DNA of 64,000 nt from WTGU01 sp965200925 (GTDB lineage Bacteria > Pseudomonadota > Alphaproteobacteria > UBA828), in contig OZ241738.1 in the NCBI GenBank assembly GCA_965200925.1, forward strand, positions 372,001-436,000, given 5' to 3'. Under the pieces are notes generated by a model that saw only the letters and a list, made by a program, of their open reading frames with translations, was not told the origin of the DNA and did no database searches. Both the position numbers and the translations under genes were made by a program. Position 1 is the first letter of the stretch; each line of letters starts with the position of its first letter. This document shows positions 36,122 through 44,553 of this stretch, in pieces.

Positions 36122-36122
36122 C

Positions 36123-36323
36123 ATGTCGCAAAGGCAAATCGTGTCTCCGTCGAACTTGAAGGATGTGCTCGAGCGAAACACGAGAATCAATGCCGACACT
36201 GTGGCCGCTCATGAGAAGTTGGAGAAGAATTTGAAGAAGCTGGGCGTGGAGGTCAAACCGAGCTACAATCTGGAGCCACCGCTGGGACGGAATCCGGCCA
36301 GATTCCACAATCGGAATGGCTGA
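36123..36323 (+). CDS. small partner protein of the SDH protease (66 aa)
   Basis: 66 residues starting 1 nt after the protease stop (MSQRQIVSPSNLKDVLERNT, then NADTVAAHEKLEKNLKKLGV). Mostly helical and charged with a C-terminal PPLGRNPARFHNRNG tail. The tight spacing implies translational coupling, so it may be a regulator, inhibitor or substrate of the protease. Family not recognised. It shares the lower GC of its neighbours. Confidence 0.7.
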   Translation: MSQRQIVSPSNLKDVLERNTRINADTVAAHEKLEKNLKKLGVEVKPSYNLEPPLGRNPARFHNRNG

Positions 36324-36532
36324 TTAGGACAATATGAAGAAATAAATGCGTCGGCTCCGGGCATCCGATATTGGATATGTCGGGCCGTGTGCAACTCTCT
36401 GGATTGATGCTTACTGCATGGCAAAGGAGTTGCACAGTCATTGCTGAAGATTCGAGGCGAACGCCTCACTAATTGTGATGAAATAGCACAAGATTCTGAC
36501 TGATATATTCGGAAACGTAGCGGAACAAAATC

Positions 36533-37186
36533 ATGGTCAAAAGTCATAAATTGATCCGAAAATTTACCCGTAAGATCGATCAGGCTGTCGATGCAATGAC
36601 GCGAAGATATCCGGAGAGATATTTCGCGGATGAAGACGATTTTACCAGCAGATTCATAGAAAGAATAGAGTTCGAATTGGATGGCTGGAGATCTGATGAA
36701 ATTACTTTCCGTGCAAGGAAGACGACTTGGAGAGGTGGGAGATCGGAAGAAGCAATTTTCGGAGCTGATATCGTTACGGTCGTGAGAGTCGATCTGTCCG
36801 GCTACAAAACGAGCAAAGGAATTCTTGTTCAAGCGAAATGTTTGGATCATGGGAAACGTTTCGATAACGGAAAATGGAATGAGCTTCGACAACAAATCGA
36901 CAGAATGAACAATCATACCCAAGAATCTTATATCTGGTTATACGATTCCTCCGGAGTGCGATCCGTAAGATCTCATGCCGTTCGTTGTCTTACGACGAGA
37001 CGACCCGATGATTTGTACGTTACCAGATGCGCAACGTTTCTCGGGGAGTTCGTTCAAAGCAAACACGGAGATCCGCGTATCCCCGACGTAGGGAATCTGG
37101 ATCGGATTCGGGACGAATTCTCGTCCAAGTCTGCAATCTCCATCTCCATTTCCGACAATGATCGAGAACATGACCGGGTTTCGTAG
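36533..37186 (+). CDS. putative PD-(D/E)XK restriction-like nuclease
   Basis: 217 residues, low-GC, lysine/isoleucine-rich. It begins MVKSHKLIRKFTRKIDQAVD. The core region has EEAIFGADIVTVVRVDLSG followed ~10 residues later by KGILVQAKCLDHGKRF: an acidic residue, a beta hairpin and the Q-A-K motif, the arrangement of the PD-(D/E)XK fold in restriction and Mrr-like enzymes. The upstream FTSRFIERIEFELDGW could supply a further acidic residue. RQQIDRMNNHTQESYIWLYD matches the secondary structure that follows the core. It overlaps the methyltransferase gene by 29 bp, so the two are translationally coupled, as restriction and methylation subunits often are. Nuclease activity is inferred. Confidence 0.6.
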   Translation: MVKSHKLIRKFTRKIDQAVDAMTRRYPERYFADEDDFTSRFIERIEFELDGWRSDEITFRARKTTWRGGRSEEAIFGADIVTVVRVDLSGYKTSKGILVQAKCLDHGKRFDNGKWNELRQQIDRMNNHTQESYIWLYDSSGVRSVRSHAVRCLTTRRPDDLYVTRCATFLGEFVQSKHGDPRIPDVGNLDRIRDEFSSKSAISISISDNDREHDRVS

Positions 37187-40061
37187 AAAGCTGATCGAGG
37201 TCTCTCTCCCGCTGGAGGCGATCAACGTGGCTTCGGCGCGGGAGAAGTCTATTCGGCATGGGCATCCTTCGACGCTGCATCTGTGGTGGGCGCGGCGGCC
37301 GTTGGCGGCGTGCCGGGCGGTGTTGTTCGCGCAGTTGGTGGACGATCCGTCGGCGTGGCCGAAGGAGTTTCCGAGCGAGGAGGCGCAGGCCCGCGAGCGC
37401 GCCCGGTTGCACGGGATCGTTGCCGAGATGGTTCCGTGGGAGGCGAGCGGCAACGAGCATGTTATGGGCAAGGCGCGCCACGAAATCGCGCGCTCCCTGG
37501 CGCGCGGGCGCGGCGAGACGCCTCCCGAGCGCGGCGACGCGGCGGGGGTGCTGGCGTATCTGGCCGAACATGCGCCGCCGGTGTGCGACCCGTTCTGCGG
37601 CGGCGGGTCGATTCCGCTGGAGGCGCAGCGGCTGGGTCTGCGCGCCCGCGGTTCGGACCTGAATCCGGTGGCGGTGCTGGTTTCCAGGGCGACCTGCGAG
37701 ATTCCGCCGAAATTCGCGAACGGGCCGCCGGTCCACCCCGGCGCGGACCCACATGTGGCGTGGCGGGGCGCGCAGGGTCTGGCCGAGGACGTCCGCCGTT
37801 ACGGGCGGTGGATGCGCGAGGAGGCGCGGGAGCGGATCGGTCATCTGTATCCGAAGGCGGTGGTGACGGCGGCGATGGCCGAGGCGCGGGCCGACCTGAA
37901 ACTCCATGGCGGGCAGGAACTCACCGTCATTGCCTGGCTGTGGGCGCGCACCGTCGCCTCGCCCGACCCCAGGATGCGCGGCGCGCATGTGCCGCTCGTC
38001 CGCTCTTTCGTGCTGTCGTCGAAGCCGGGCAAGCGGGCCTGGGTGGAGCCGGTCATTGACCCTTCCGGCCGCGCATGGCGTTTCACGGTGCGGTCCGGCT
38101 CCGGGACGCCGCCCGAGGGCACGATCGGTCGGCGCGGCGGGCGCTGTCTGCTCACGGGGGCGCCGATGCCTTTCGACCACATTCGCTCGGAAGGCAGAGC
38201 GGGGCGGATGGGGCAACGGTTGATGGCGGTGGTGGCGGAGGGCAAGCGCGGCCGCGTCTATATCGAGCCGATGGCGGAGATGGAAGAGATCGCGCGGCAG
38301 GCGGAGCCGGCGTGGCGGCCGGATGGAAAGCTACCGGACAAGGCATTGGGCTTTCGCATCCAGCAATATGGAATGCACGACTACGCCGACCTCTTCACCC
38401 CGCGCCAGTTGGCGGCGTTGACGACGTTCTCGGAGCTGGTCGGCGAGGCGCGTGAGAAGGCATTGGAGGACGCGCACGCCGCTGGCGTGGACGCCGCCGC
38501 GCCCCGGCTGTCCGAGGGTGGAACCGGTGCCGAAGCCTATGCCGACGCCGTGACGACGTATCTCGGTTTGGCGCTCGGAAGAGCGACGGATTACTGGAAT
38601 GGCAATGCTACATGGTCCAACGGCGGCGAGTTCATTCGGAATAGCTTTGCTCGCCAAGCGATCCCAATGGTTTGGGATTTCTTAGAAGCCAATCCCTTCA
38701 GCTCGGCGAGCGGTAACTGGATCGATACCGCCGTGGGGTGGGTTGCTCGGACCATCGATGGTTTGGTGCCGACCGAGACTTCTGCTCGCATCGTTCAGCA
38801 GGATGCGGCTGGCGAAACACGCCTCGCCGATGAGGCCATCGTCGCCACCGACCCGCCCTATTACGACAATATCGGCTATGCCGACCTGTCCGATTTCTTC
38901 TATGTCTGGCTGCGCTCCTCGTTACGCGAGGTCTGGCCCGATCTGTTCCGCCGCATCCTGACGCCGAAGGACGAAGAACTGGTGGCGACTCCCTACCGCC
39001 ACGGCGGCAGGGAAGCGGCGGAGAATTTCTTCAAGAACGGGATAGGCCAAGCTCTCAGCAACATGCGTCGAAACGGAGTCGACGATTTTCCGGTGACGAT
39101 CTATTACGCCTTCAAGCAGTCCGAGGTCGCAAAGGAGGGCCTGACTTCTCCAGGATGGGCGACGTTTCTTCAGGGCGTATTCGACGCCGGCTGGGTCATC
39201 GACGGAACGTGGCCGGTAAGAACGGAGCGGACGGCACGTTCCGTCGGCATCGGCGCGAACGCCCTCGCCTCGTCCATCGTGCTGGCCTGCCGCAAACGTC
39301 CGGCGAGGGCGCTGACGATCACCCGGCGCGATTTCGTCGCGCGGCTGCGGGCCGAACTGCCGACAGCGCTGCGCCACATCCGCGACGGCGGGGTGGGGCC
39401 GGTGGACATGGCGCAGGCGGCGCTGGGCCCGGGCATGGGGGTCTTCACCGCCTGCGCCCGGGTGCTGGAACCCGACGACACGCCGATGACCGTGCGCGCG
39501 GCGATCGGGCTCATCAACCGGACCCGCGACGAGATTTCGGGAGAGGAGGCGAGCGGCTGGGACTCGGAAACCCGCTTCTGCATCGACTGGTTCGAGACGT
39601 TCGGACTGGACGAGGGCGATTCCGGCGACGCCATCACCATGGCGCAGGCCTACGACATCGGCATCGACGCCCTCGTGGACGCCGGCGCCTTCGCCGCGCG
39701 CGGCGGGACGGCGCGGCTGCTCCGCCGCGACGAACTGCCCGCCGACTGGGATCCCGCTGCCGACCGCTACCTCATCCATTGGGAATGCGCGCAGCATCTG
39801 GCGCGGGTGCTGGAGGCGCCGGACAGCGGCAGCGAGGCGGCGGCGCGGCTGCTGACCGCGATGGGGCCGGACAACGGCGAGGCCGCGCGGCTGCTGGCCT
39901 ACCGCCTCTACGACATCTGCGAGCGCGGCGGCCGGTCCGCCGAGGCGCAGGTCTGGAACATGCTGGCCCAGGAGTGGCCGGCGGTCGAGGAGGCAGCGGG
40001 CCGGGCCGGGATGGGGTTGCGCGAGGATGTCCTGCCGTTCGGGGAGCACGGCGGCGCCTGA
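37158..40061 (+). CDS. DUF1156 DNA (adenine) methyltransferase (Hma-like methylase)
   Basis: 967 residues, close to the family's length. The N-terminus is the DUF1156 signature (RRKLIEVSLPLEAINVASAR, EKSIRHGHPSTLHLWWARRP). The AdoMet pocket is PVCDPFCGGGSIPLEAQRLG and the catalytic motif is VATDPPYYDNIGYADLSDFF, a DPPY box typical of N6-adenine or N4-cytosine methylases. Later segments (FVARLRAELPTALRHIRDGG; GMGVFTACARVLEPDD) match the family's C-terminal half. In an Hma-type system it would mark host DNA as self. Start at 37158 or 37170 is possible. It sits in the plus-strand defence operon, coupled to the upstream nuclease-like gene. Confidence 0.92.
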   Translation: MIENMTGFRRKLIEVSLPLEAINVASAREKSIRHGHPSTLHLWWARRPLAACRAVLFAQLVDDPSAWPKEFPSEEAQARERARLHGIVAEMVPWEASGNEHVMGKARHEIARSLARGRGETPPERGDAAGVLAYLAEHAPPVCDPFCGGGSIPLEAQRLGLRARGSDLNPVAVLVSRATCEIPPKFANGPPVHPGADPHVAWRGAQGLAEDVRRYGRWMREEARERIGHLYPKAVVTAAMAEARADLKLHGGQELTVIAWLWARTVASPDPRMRGAHVPLVRSFVLSSKPGKRAWVEPVIDPSGRAWRFTVRSGSGTPPEGTIGRRGGRCLLTGAPMPFDHIRSEGRAGRMGQRLMAVVAEGKRGRVYIEPMAEMEEIARQAEPAWRPDGKLPDKALGFRIQQYGMHDYADLFTPRQLAALTTFSELVGEAREKALEDAHAAGVDAAAPRLSEGGTGAEAYADAVTTYLGLALGRATDYWNGNATWSNGGEFIRNSFARQAIPMVWDFLEANPFSSASGNWIDTAVGWVARTIDGLVPTETSARIVQQDAAGETRLADEAIVATDPPYYDNIGYADLSDFFYVWLRSSLREVWPDLFRRILTPKDEELVATPYRHGGREAAENFFKNGIGQALSNMRRNGVDDFPVTIYYAFKQSEVAKEGLTSPGWATFLQGVFDAGWVIDGTWPVRTERTARSVGIGANALASSIVLACRKRPARALTITRRDFVARLRAELPTALRHIRDGGVGPVDMAQAALGPGMGVFTACARVLEPDDTPMTVRAAIGLINRTRDEISGEEASGWDSETRFCIDWFETFGLDEGDSGDAITMAQAYDIGIDALVDAGAFAARGGTARLLRRDELPADWDPAADRYLIHWECAQHLARVLEAPDSGSEAAARLLTAMGPDNGEAARLLAYRLYDICERGGRSAEAQVWNMLAQEWPAVEEAAGRAGMGLREDVLPFGEHGGA

Positions 40062-40152
40062 CCGGGCCGGGACCGCGCCATTGACGGGAGGCGGCCGCGT
40101 CTTCACATTCAAGCAAGCAATTAAGAATCATCGGCGGGCGGAGCGGGGACTC

Positions 40153-40611
40153 ATGGATAGGGAACGGCTCTTGCGGGAGGTCGCGGCGCGCGGCAAGTAT
40201 GCGCCGCTCTACCACCATCTTTCGGCGAGTTGCGGCGCGGAGTGGCGCGCCTCCTTCCGCGAGGTCGAAGCGATCCTGGGGTTTCGGCTGCCGGACTCGG
40301 CGCGCCTGCACCGCCCCTGGTGGTCGAACCAGAAGAAGGGCGGCGGCCATAGTCACGCGCTCGCTTGGCAGGCGGCGGGCTGGCGGACGCGCTCCATCGA
40401 TCTCGAAGCGGAAACGCTGGTGTTCGAACGCACGGCGCCTGCGCCGACCGGAGTGTCGTCCCGGAAGCGCAGATTCGACGTCGATCGGGATTGGCCTCCG
40501 GTCCCGGGCGGGGGGTGGCCTCCCGGTTTCACCGTCGGCCGCGAACAGATTTACGACGAGTCCGGGCGGTTGACCGGCGGACCGCAAGACGGTCCCGGAA
40601 ACGGCCGCTGA
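40153..40611 (+). CDS. DUF7662-like small protein
   Basis: 152 residues from the ATG at 40153 (MDRERLLREVAARGKYAPLY). The first ~100 residues show the recurring pattern GKYAPLYHHLSA, FREVEAILGFRLPDSARLHR, PWWSNQKKGGGHSHALAWQA, AGWRTRSIDLEAETLVFER, as in DUF7662 proteins. The remainder is Pro/Gly-rich. No enzymatic motif is recognised. Its stop lies 9 bp before the PIN gene and 92 bp separate it from the methylase, so it belongs to the defence operon, perhaps as the partner of the PIN protein. Confidence 0.7.
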   Translation: MDRERLLREVAARGKYAPLYHHLSASCGAEWRASFREVEAILGFRLPDSARLHRPWWSNQKKGGGHSHALAWQAAGWRTRSIDLEAETLVFERTAPAPTGVSSRKRRFDVDRDWPPVPGGGWPPGFTVGREQIYDESGRLTGGPQDGPGNGR

Positions 40612-40619
40612 GGCGCCTC

Positions 40620-41054
40620 GTGTTCTTCGACACCAACGTTCTCGTCCGGTCCCGTTTCGAAGCTGCTCCGCACCATGGCTCGGCGCGCCGCCGAATGATC
40701 CGGGCCAGCGAGGGGAACGAGACTTTGCGGATCAGCCGCCAAGTTCTCCGCGAATACTTGGCGACCGTCACGCGCCCGCAGTCCTGGTCGGCCGCCATTT
40801 CCATGAACGACGCCCTGGATCACGTCGCGCAACTCGAAGATGGGTTCGACATACTGGAAGACGGGCCTTCCGTCACGAATACGCTCGCGACCCTGTGCCG
40901 GGACGTGCCCGTGGCGGGGAAGCAGGTTCACGACGCGAACATCGTGGCCACCATGCTGGCCCACGGTGAGCGGCGCCTGCTGACGTTCAACGCCGGCGAT
41001 TTCCGGCGTTACGGCGAACGGATCGAACTGGTGGACGTGGAGGGCGCGGAATGA
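40620..41054 (+). CDS. PIN-domain nuclease (VapC-like), intact
   Basis: 144 residues using the GTG at 40620 (MFFDTNVLVRSRF). The PIN acidic residues are present: Asp in FFDTNVLV, Glu in QVLREYLATV, Asp in KQVHDANIVATML and the terminal pair region LLTFNAGDFRRYGE. It should be a metal-dependent RNase. No ordinary VapB antitoxin lies upstream; the preceding gene encodes the DUF7662 protein. The stop overlaps the ATG of the DUF499 ATPase (ATGA). It may be a free-standing effector of the defence operon or a TA toxin with an unusual antitoxin. Confidence 0.8.
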   Translation: MFFDTNVLVRSRFEAAPHHGSARRRMIRASEGNETLRISRQVLREYLATVTRPQSWSAAISMNDALDHVAQLEDGFDILEDGPSVTNTLATLCRDVPVAGKQVHDANIVATMLAHGERRLLTFNAGDFRRYGERIELVDVEGAE

Positions 41055-44000
41055 ATGCAGAGGCCGGCGGGTCGCTGGCGGCCGCGGCCAGGCGGCGGGT
41101 CGAGGACGGGCTGGAGGTGCTGCGTGCCGGGCTCGCGCCCTATGTCGAGAAGCACATGCGCGACCGCCACGGCGCGGAATGGCGGCAATATGCGGGCCGC
41201 GCGGCGCGCAACGAGGCGGTCGGCCCGCTGGACGTCCAGGCGCTGCTGAGAACCCTGCTCGACAACTGGAACGACCTGTTTCGGCACGACGAGAAGTTGC
41301 GCAGGGCGCGGAGTTTCATCTCGCTCGCGATCGATGCGCGCAATGCCACCGCGCACTTCGCCGGCGAAATGGAGGCGCGCGCCGCGCTGCGCCATCTCGA
41401 CGCCATGCGCGAGCTCCTGGCCGCCGTCGGCGCGGCCGGCCGGGAGGCCGCGCTCGCGGCCCTTTACGACGAGCAATTGGCAGCGGACGGTGGGCCGGAG
41501 GCGGGCGCTGGCGACCTGAGGCTCGAGGAACCGCCGCCGCCGGAACGCCTGCGCCCCTGGCGCGAGGTCTGCGAGCCGCATCCCGACGTGCTGGCGGCGC
41601 GCTTCTCCGACGCCGAGTTCGCGGCCAACCTGGCGCTGGTCGATCGGGGCCAGGGCGAGGAGGAATATGTCGACCCGGCAGCATTCTTTCGCATCACCCA
41701 TACGACCGAAGGGCTGCGGCGGGTGCTGCGGGCGGTCGTCCAGCGGCTCGGCGGCCGCGGCGGCGAGCCGGTGATCGGGCTCCAGACCAATTTCGGTGGC
41801 GGCAAGACCCACACCATGCTGGCGCTCTACCATCTCGCCGGCGCGGTCGAGGCCGGCTACCGGCCGGAGACTCTCGAAGGCTTGGCGCCGATCTTCGCCA
41901 AGGCTGGCGTCGAAACCCTTCCCCGCGTCCGGCGTGCGGTGTTCGTCGGCACCGACAAGGGCGCTGCGGAGGCGATGCACGCGGAAGACGGCCGGGAGGT
42001 CCGAACCCTGTGGGGGTACGTCGCATGGCGGCTCGGCGGCTGGAAGGCGGTTGACAGCATCGCCGCGTCGGAAGACGCGGGGACGAATCCGGGATCCGAA
42101 AAGCTGATCCCGATCCTTCGCGAGGCCGCGCCGTGCCTGATCCTGATGGACGAGGTGGTGGCGTTCGCGCGCCAGCTGCGCGGCGTGCCTTACGACGCCT
42201 TCCACGCCTTCGTCCAGTCGCTGACCGAGGCCGCGGCCGCGGTCGAAGGCGCCGTGGTGGTCGGCTCGCTGCCGGAATCGGACACCGAGGTCGGCGACGA
42301 GCAGGGTCGGGAGGCGCTGCGGCGGTTGGAGAAGATTTTCGGCCGCGTGCAATCGCCCTGGACGCCGGCGAGCGGAGTCGAGACCTTCGAGATCGTCCGC
42401 CGCCGCCTGTTCCAGCCGCTCGACGAGGCGGGCGAGCGGGCGCGCGACGAGACCGTCCGGGCGTTCCGCAAGCTCTACCGCGACAACCGCGCGGATTTTC
42501 CGCCCGAAGCCCGCGAGGCGGCCTACGAAGACCAGATGCGCCGCGCCTATCCGCTGCATCCGGAAGTGCTCAGGCGGTTCTCCGGCGACTGGTCGGTGCT
42601 GGAGAAGTTCCAGCGCACGCGCGGCATCCTCAAGATCATGGCGGGCGCAGTCTATGCGCTGTGGCAGGGCGAGAGCACCGCGCCGCTGATAACGCCGGCG
42701 CTGCTGCCCTTCCGCGACGCGCGGGTGCGGACCGCGCTCCTGGAGCCGCTGGACCGTGCCTACGGGCCGATCCTGCAAGCGGAGGTGGACGGCGACCAAG
42801 CGCTCACGGCGCGGATCGAGGCCCGGCGGCCCCGGATCGGCCGGGCGAAAGCGGCGACGGGGGCGGCGCGGGCCGTGTTCTTCGCCACAGCGCCCCACGC
42901 CGGAGACGCGCGCGGAGCCCTGACCGGAGCGGATCTGCGGCTCGCTTGCGCCCGGCCCGGCGACCAGATCGCGGTGTTCGGAGAGGCGTTGCAGGACATC
43001 GCGTCGAGCGCGGCCTATTTCTATCGCGACGGCGACCACTACTGGTTCTCGCCCCGTCCGACCCTGAACAAGCTCGCCGCCGAGCGCGCGCGCGACATGG
43101 ACGCCGAGCGCGTCGACCGGCGCATCGTGGAAGTATTGCGCGAGGAAGCGCGCGACCGCGGCGGGTTCCACCGCGTCCACGCGGCTCCGGACGATCCGTC
43201 CGACATCGAGGACCGGCGCGACGCCGCGGCGCTCGTGATCCTGCCTCCCTCGGCGCCGCATGACGGCGGCGGGGCGCCGCCGTCAGCGGCGGAAACGCTT
43301 GCGCGCGACACCGTGGAGCGGCGCGGGAGCGGACAGCGGAGCTATCGCAACGCGCTGGCGTTCGTGGCCGCCGACGCGGCGAACCTGGACGCGGTGCGCG
43401 AGAACGTCCGGCGGGAACTTGCCTGGCGGTCAATCCTGGACGATGCCGACCTTCGGGAGAATATGACGCACGCGCAAGCGAACGACGCGGAAGGCCAGTT
43501 CGAGCGCGCGGGCGAGGCGCTGCGCCGGAGCGTGCGCGGCGCCTGGGTGCATCTCTTCTGTCCGGCGCCGGTCGAGGACGCAAACGGCGGGCCGGCTTCC
43601 GGTTTCGCCATGCAGGCCGCGCGGTTGGTGAACCGGGGCGGTGCCAAGAGCGTGGCGCGGGCGGCATGGGACAAGGCGACCGGCGACGGCGCGGTGCTCG
43701 GCGAGATCGGCCCCGAAAACCTGACCCGCTGCCTCGAACCGCTGTGGCCGGAGGGCCAACCGCATGTTCCGGTCGAGGACCTCCGCGAGTGGTTTGCTTC
43801 TTATGTCTACTTGCCGCGCTTGCGCGACGAGGCGGTTCTCGACGGCGCGCTGCGCCGCCTCGCCGAAGACTTGGCTCGGCCCTTCGCGCTCGCGGCCGGG
43901 CTCGACGAGGCGACTGGCGCCTACAGGGACGTCGTCGACGGAAAGGCGCTCCCGCCGGGAGGCCTCGGGTCCCGTCTCCTGGTGCGTCGGGAGGCCATAC

Positions 44001-44353
44001 CGGCGCCCCCGGAAGCCCCGCGTCCGCCGCCGCCCGGTGGCAAAGCGCCCGACGATGCCGGGAGCGGCGGCGACCCCGACACGCCGCAATCACCGCCCGA
44101 CGCGCCCCGGCCGAAGCGGTTTTTCGCTTCGCTGAAGCTCGATCCCGAGCGCGCGGGCCTCGACGTGGCGCGCATCATGGACGGCCTGCTGGTCGAGTTG
44201 ACCCGCGCGCCGGGCGCCGGAATCGAACTGACGCTGGAGATCGCAGGAACGGCGGGCGAAGCCGGCTACCCGCCGGACGTTGTGGACACCGTCACCGCCA
44301 ACGCCCGCGACCTCAGGCTGGACGAGGACGAGCTGGGATTCGAGAAGGACTGA
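41051..44353 (+). CDS. DUF499 AAA-type ATPase with N-terminal Swt1/HEPN-like domain (Hma-like ATPase)
   Basis: 1,100 residues. Residues ~1-120 look like a Swt1-type HEPN domain: LLDNWNDLFRHDEKLRRARS, then IDARNATAHFAGE with the R-x4-H motif of HEPN RNases (RNATAH). The DUF499 region follows: RITHTTEGLRRVL, Walker A GLQTNFGGGKTHTMLALYHL, Walker B PCLILMDEVVAFARQLRG, sensor-like AVVVGSLPESDTE, and the characteristic GDWSVLEKFQRTRGILKIMA. A Pro/Gly-rich linker precedes a ~90-residue C-terminal domain (RFFASLKLDPERAGLDVARI). DUF499 ATPases co-occur with DUF1156 methylases and SNF2-type helicases in defence islands. The HEPN part could give RNA cleavage on activation (inference). Confidence 0.9.
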   Translation: MNAEAGGSLAAAARRRVEDGLEVLRAGLAPYVEKHMRDRHGAEWRQYAGRAARNEAVGPLDVQALLRTLLDNWNDLFRHDEKLRRARSFISLAIDARNATAHFAGEMEARAALRHLDAMRELLAAVGAAGREAALAALYDEQLAADGGPEAGAGDLRLEEPPPPERLRPWREVCEPHPDVLAARFSDAEFAANLALVDRGQGEEEYVDPAAFFRITHTTEGLRRVLRAVVQRLGGRGGEPVIGLQTNFGGGKTHTMLALYHLAGAVEAGYRPETLEGLAPIFAKAGVETLPRVRRAVFVGTDKGAAEAMHAEDGREVRTLWGYVAWRLGGWKAVDSIAASEDAGTNPGSEKLIPILREAAPCLILMDEVVAFARQLRGVPYDAFHAFVQSLTEAAAAVEGAVVVGSLPESDTEVGDEQGREALRRLEKIFGRVQSPWTPASGVETFEIVRRRLFQPLDEAGERARDETVRAFRKLYRDNRADFPPEAREAAYEDQMRRAYPLHPEVLRRFSGDWSVLEKFQRTRGILKIMAGAVYALWQGESTAPLITPALLPFRDARVRTALLEPLDRAYGPILQAEVDGDQALTARIEARRPRIGRAKAATGAARAVFFATAPHAGDARGALTGADLRLACARPGDQIAVFGEALQDIASSAAYFYRDGDHYWFSPRPTLNKLAAERARDMDAERVDRRIVEVLREEARDRGGFHRVHAAPDDPSDIEDRRDAAALVILPPSAPHDGGGAPPSAAETLARDTVERRGSGQRSYRNALAFVAADAANLDAVRENVRRELAWRSILDDADLRENMTHAQANDAEGQFERAGEALRRSVRGAWVHLFCPAPVEDANGGPASGFAMQAARLVNRGGAKSVARAAWDKATGDGAVLGEIGPENLTRCLEPLWPEGQPHVPVEDLREWFASYVYLPRLRDEAVLDGALRRLAEDLARPFALAAGLDEATGAYRDVVDGKALPPGGLGSRLLVRREAIPAPPEAPRPPPPGGKAPDDAGSGGDPDTPQSPPDAPRPKRFFASLKLDPERAGLDVARIMDGLLVELTRAPGAGIELTLEIAGTAGEAGYPPDVVDTVTANARDLRLDEDELGFEKD

Positions 44354-44553
44354 CGGCGAAGGTTCCGGGACCGGGTGCCGCCGCCGCGCCGGCAACGCGG
44401 CCGCGGAGGACGGCGCGGGCGCCTTGTCAAGCGCAGCAGGAAGGAACGGACGGCTCGAGGAACGCTCGCGAGCCTGGAACCGTTCTCGACGGCGGTGGTA
44501 ATCGTGTATATTCTGGTCTATATCGGCTCGGTGACGGAGAAGGGTTTTTCGAG
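44354..44553. promoter_or_regulatory. spacer before the SIR2-HerA pair
   Basis: 200 bp with GC content dropping towards its end. TATATT at 44507-44512 could be a -10 box for a separate promoter, but no good -35 stands 16-18 bp upstream. It marks a likely boundary between the Hma-like and SIR2-HerA units. Confidence 0.3.

Noticed and set aside
41009..43261. 750-codon minus-strand frame inside the DUF499 gene
   Set aside because: The plus strand carries HEPN-like, Walker A and Walker B motifs; the minus frame has shadow composition.
30808..44353. Identification as DISARM, BREX or a type I restriction system
   Set aside because: No DrmA/B/C, BrxC/PglZ, or HsdS/HsdR-type genes were seen. The DUF1156 and DUF499 partners point to an Hma-like system instead.
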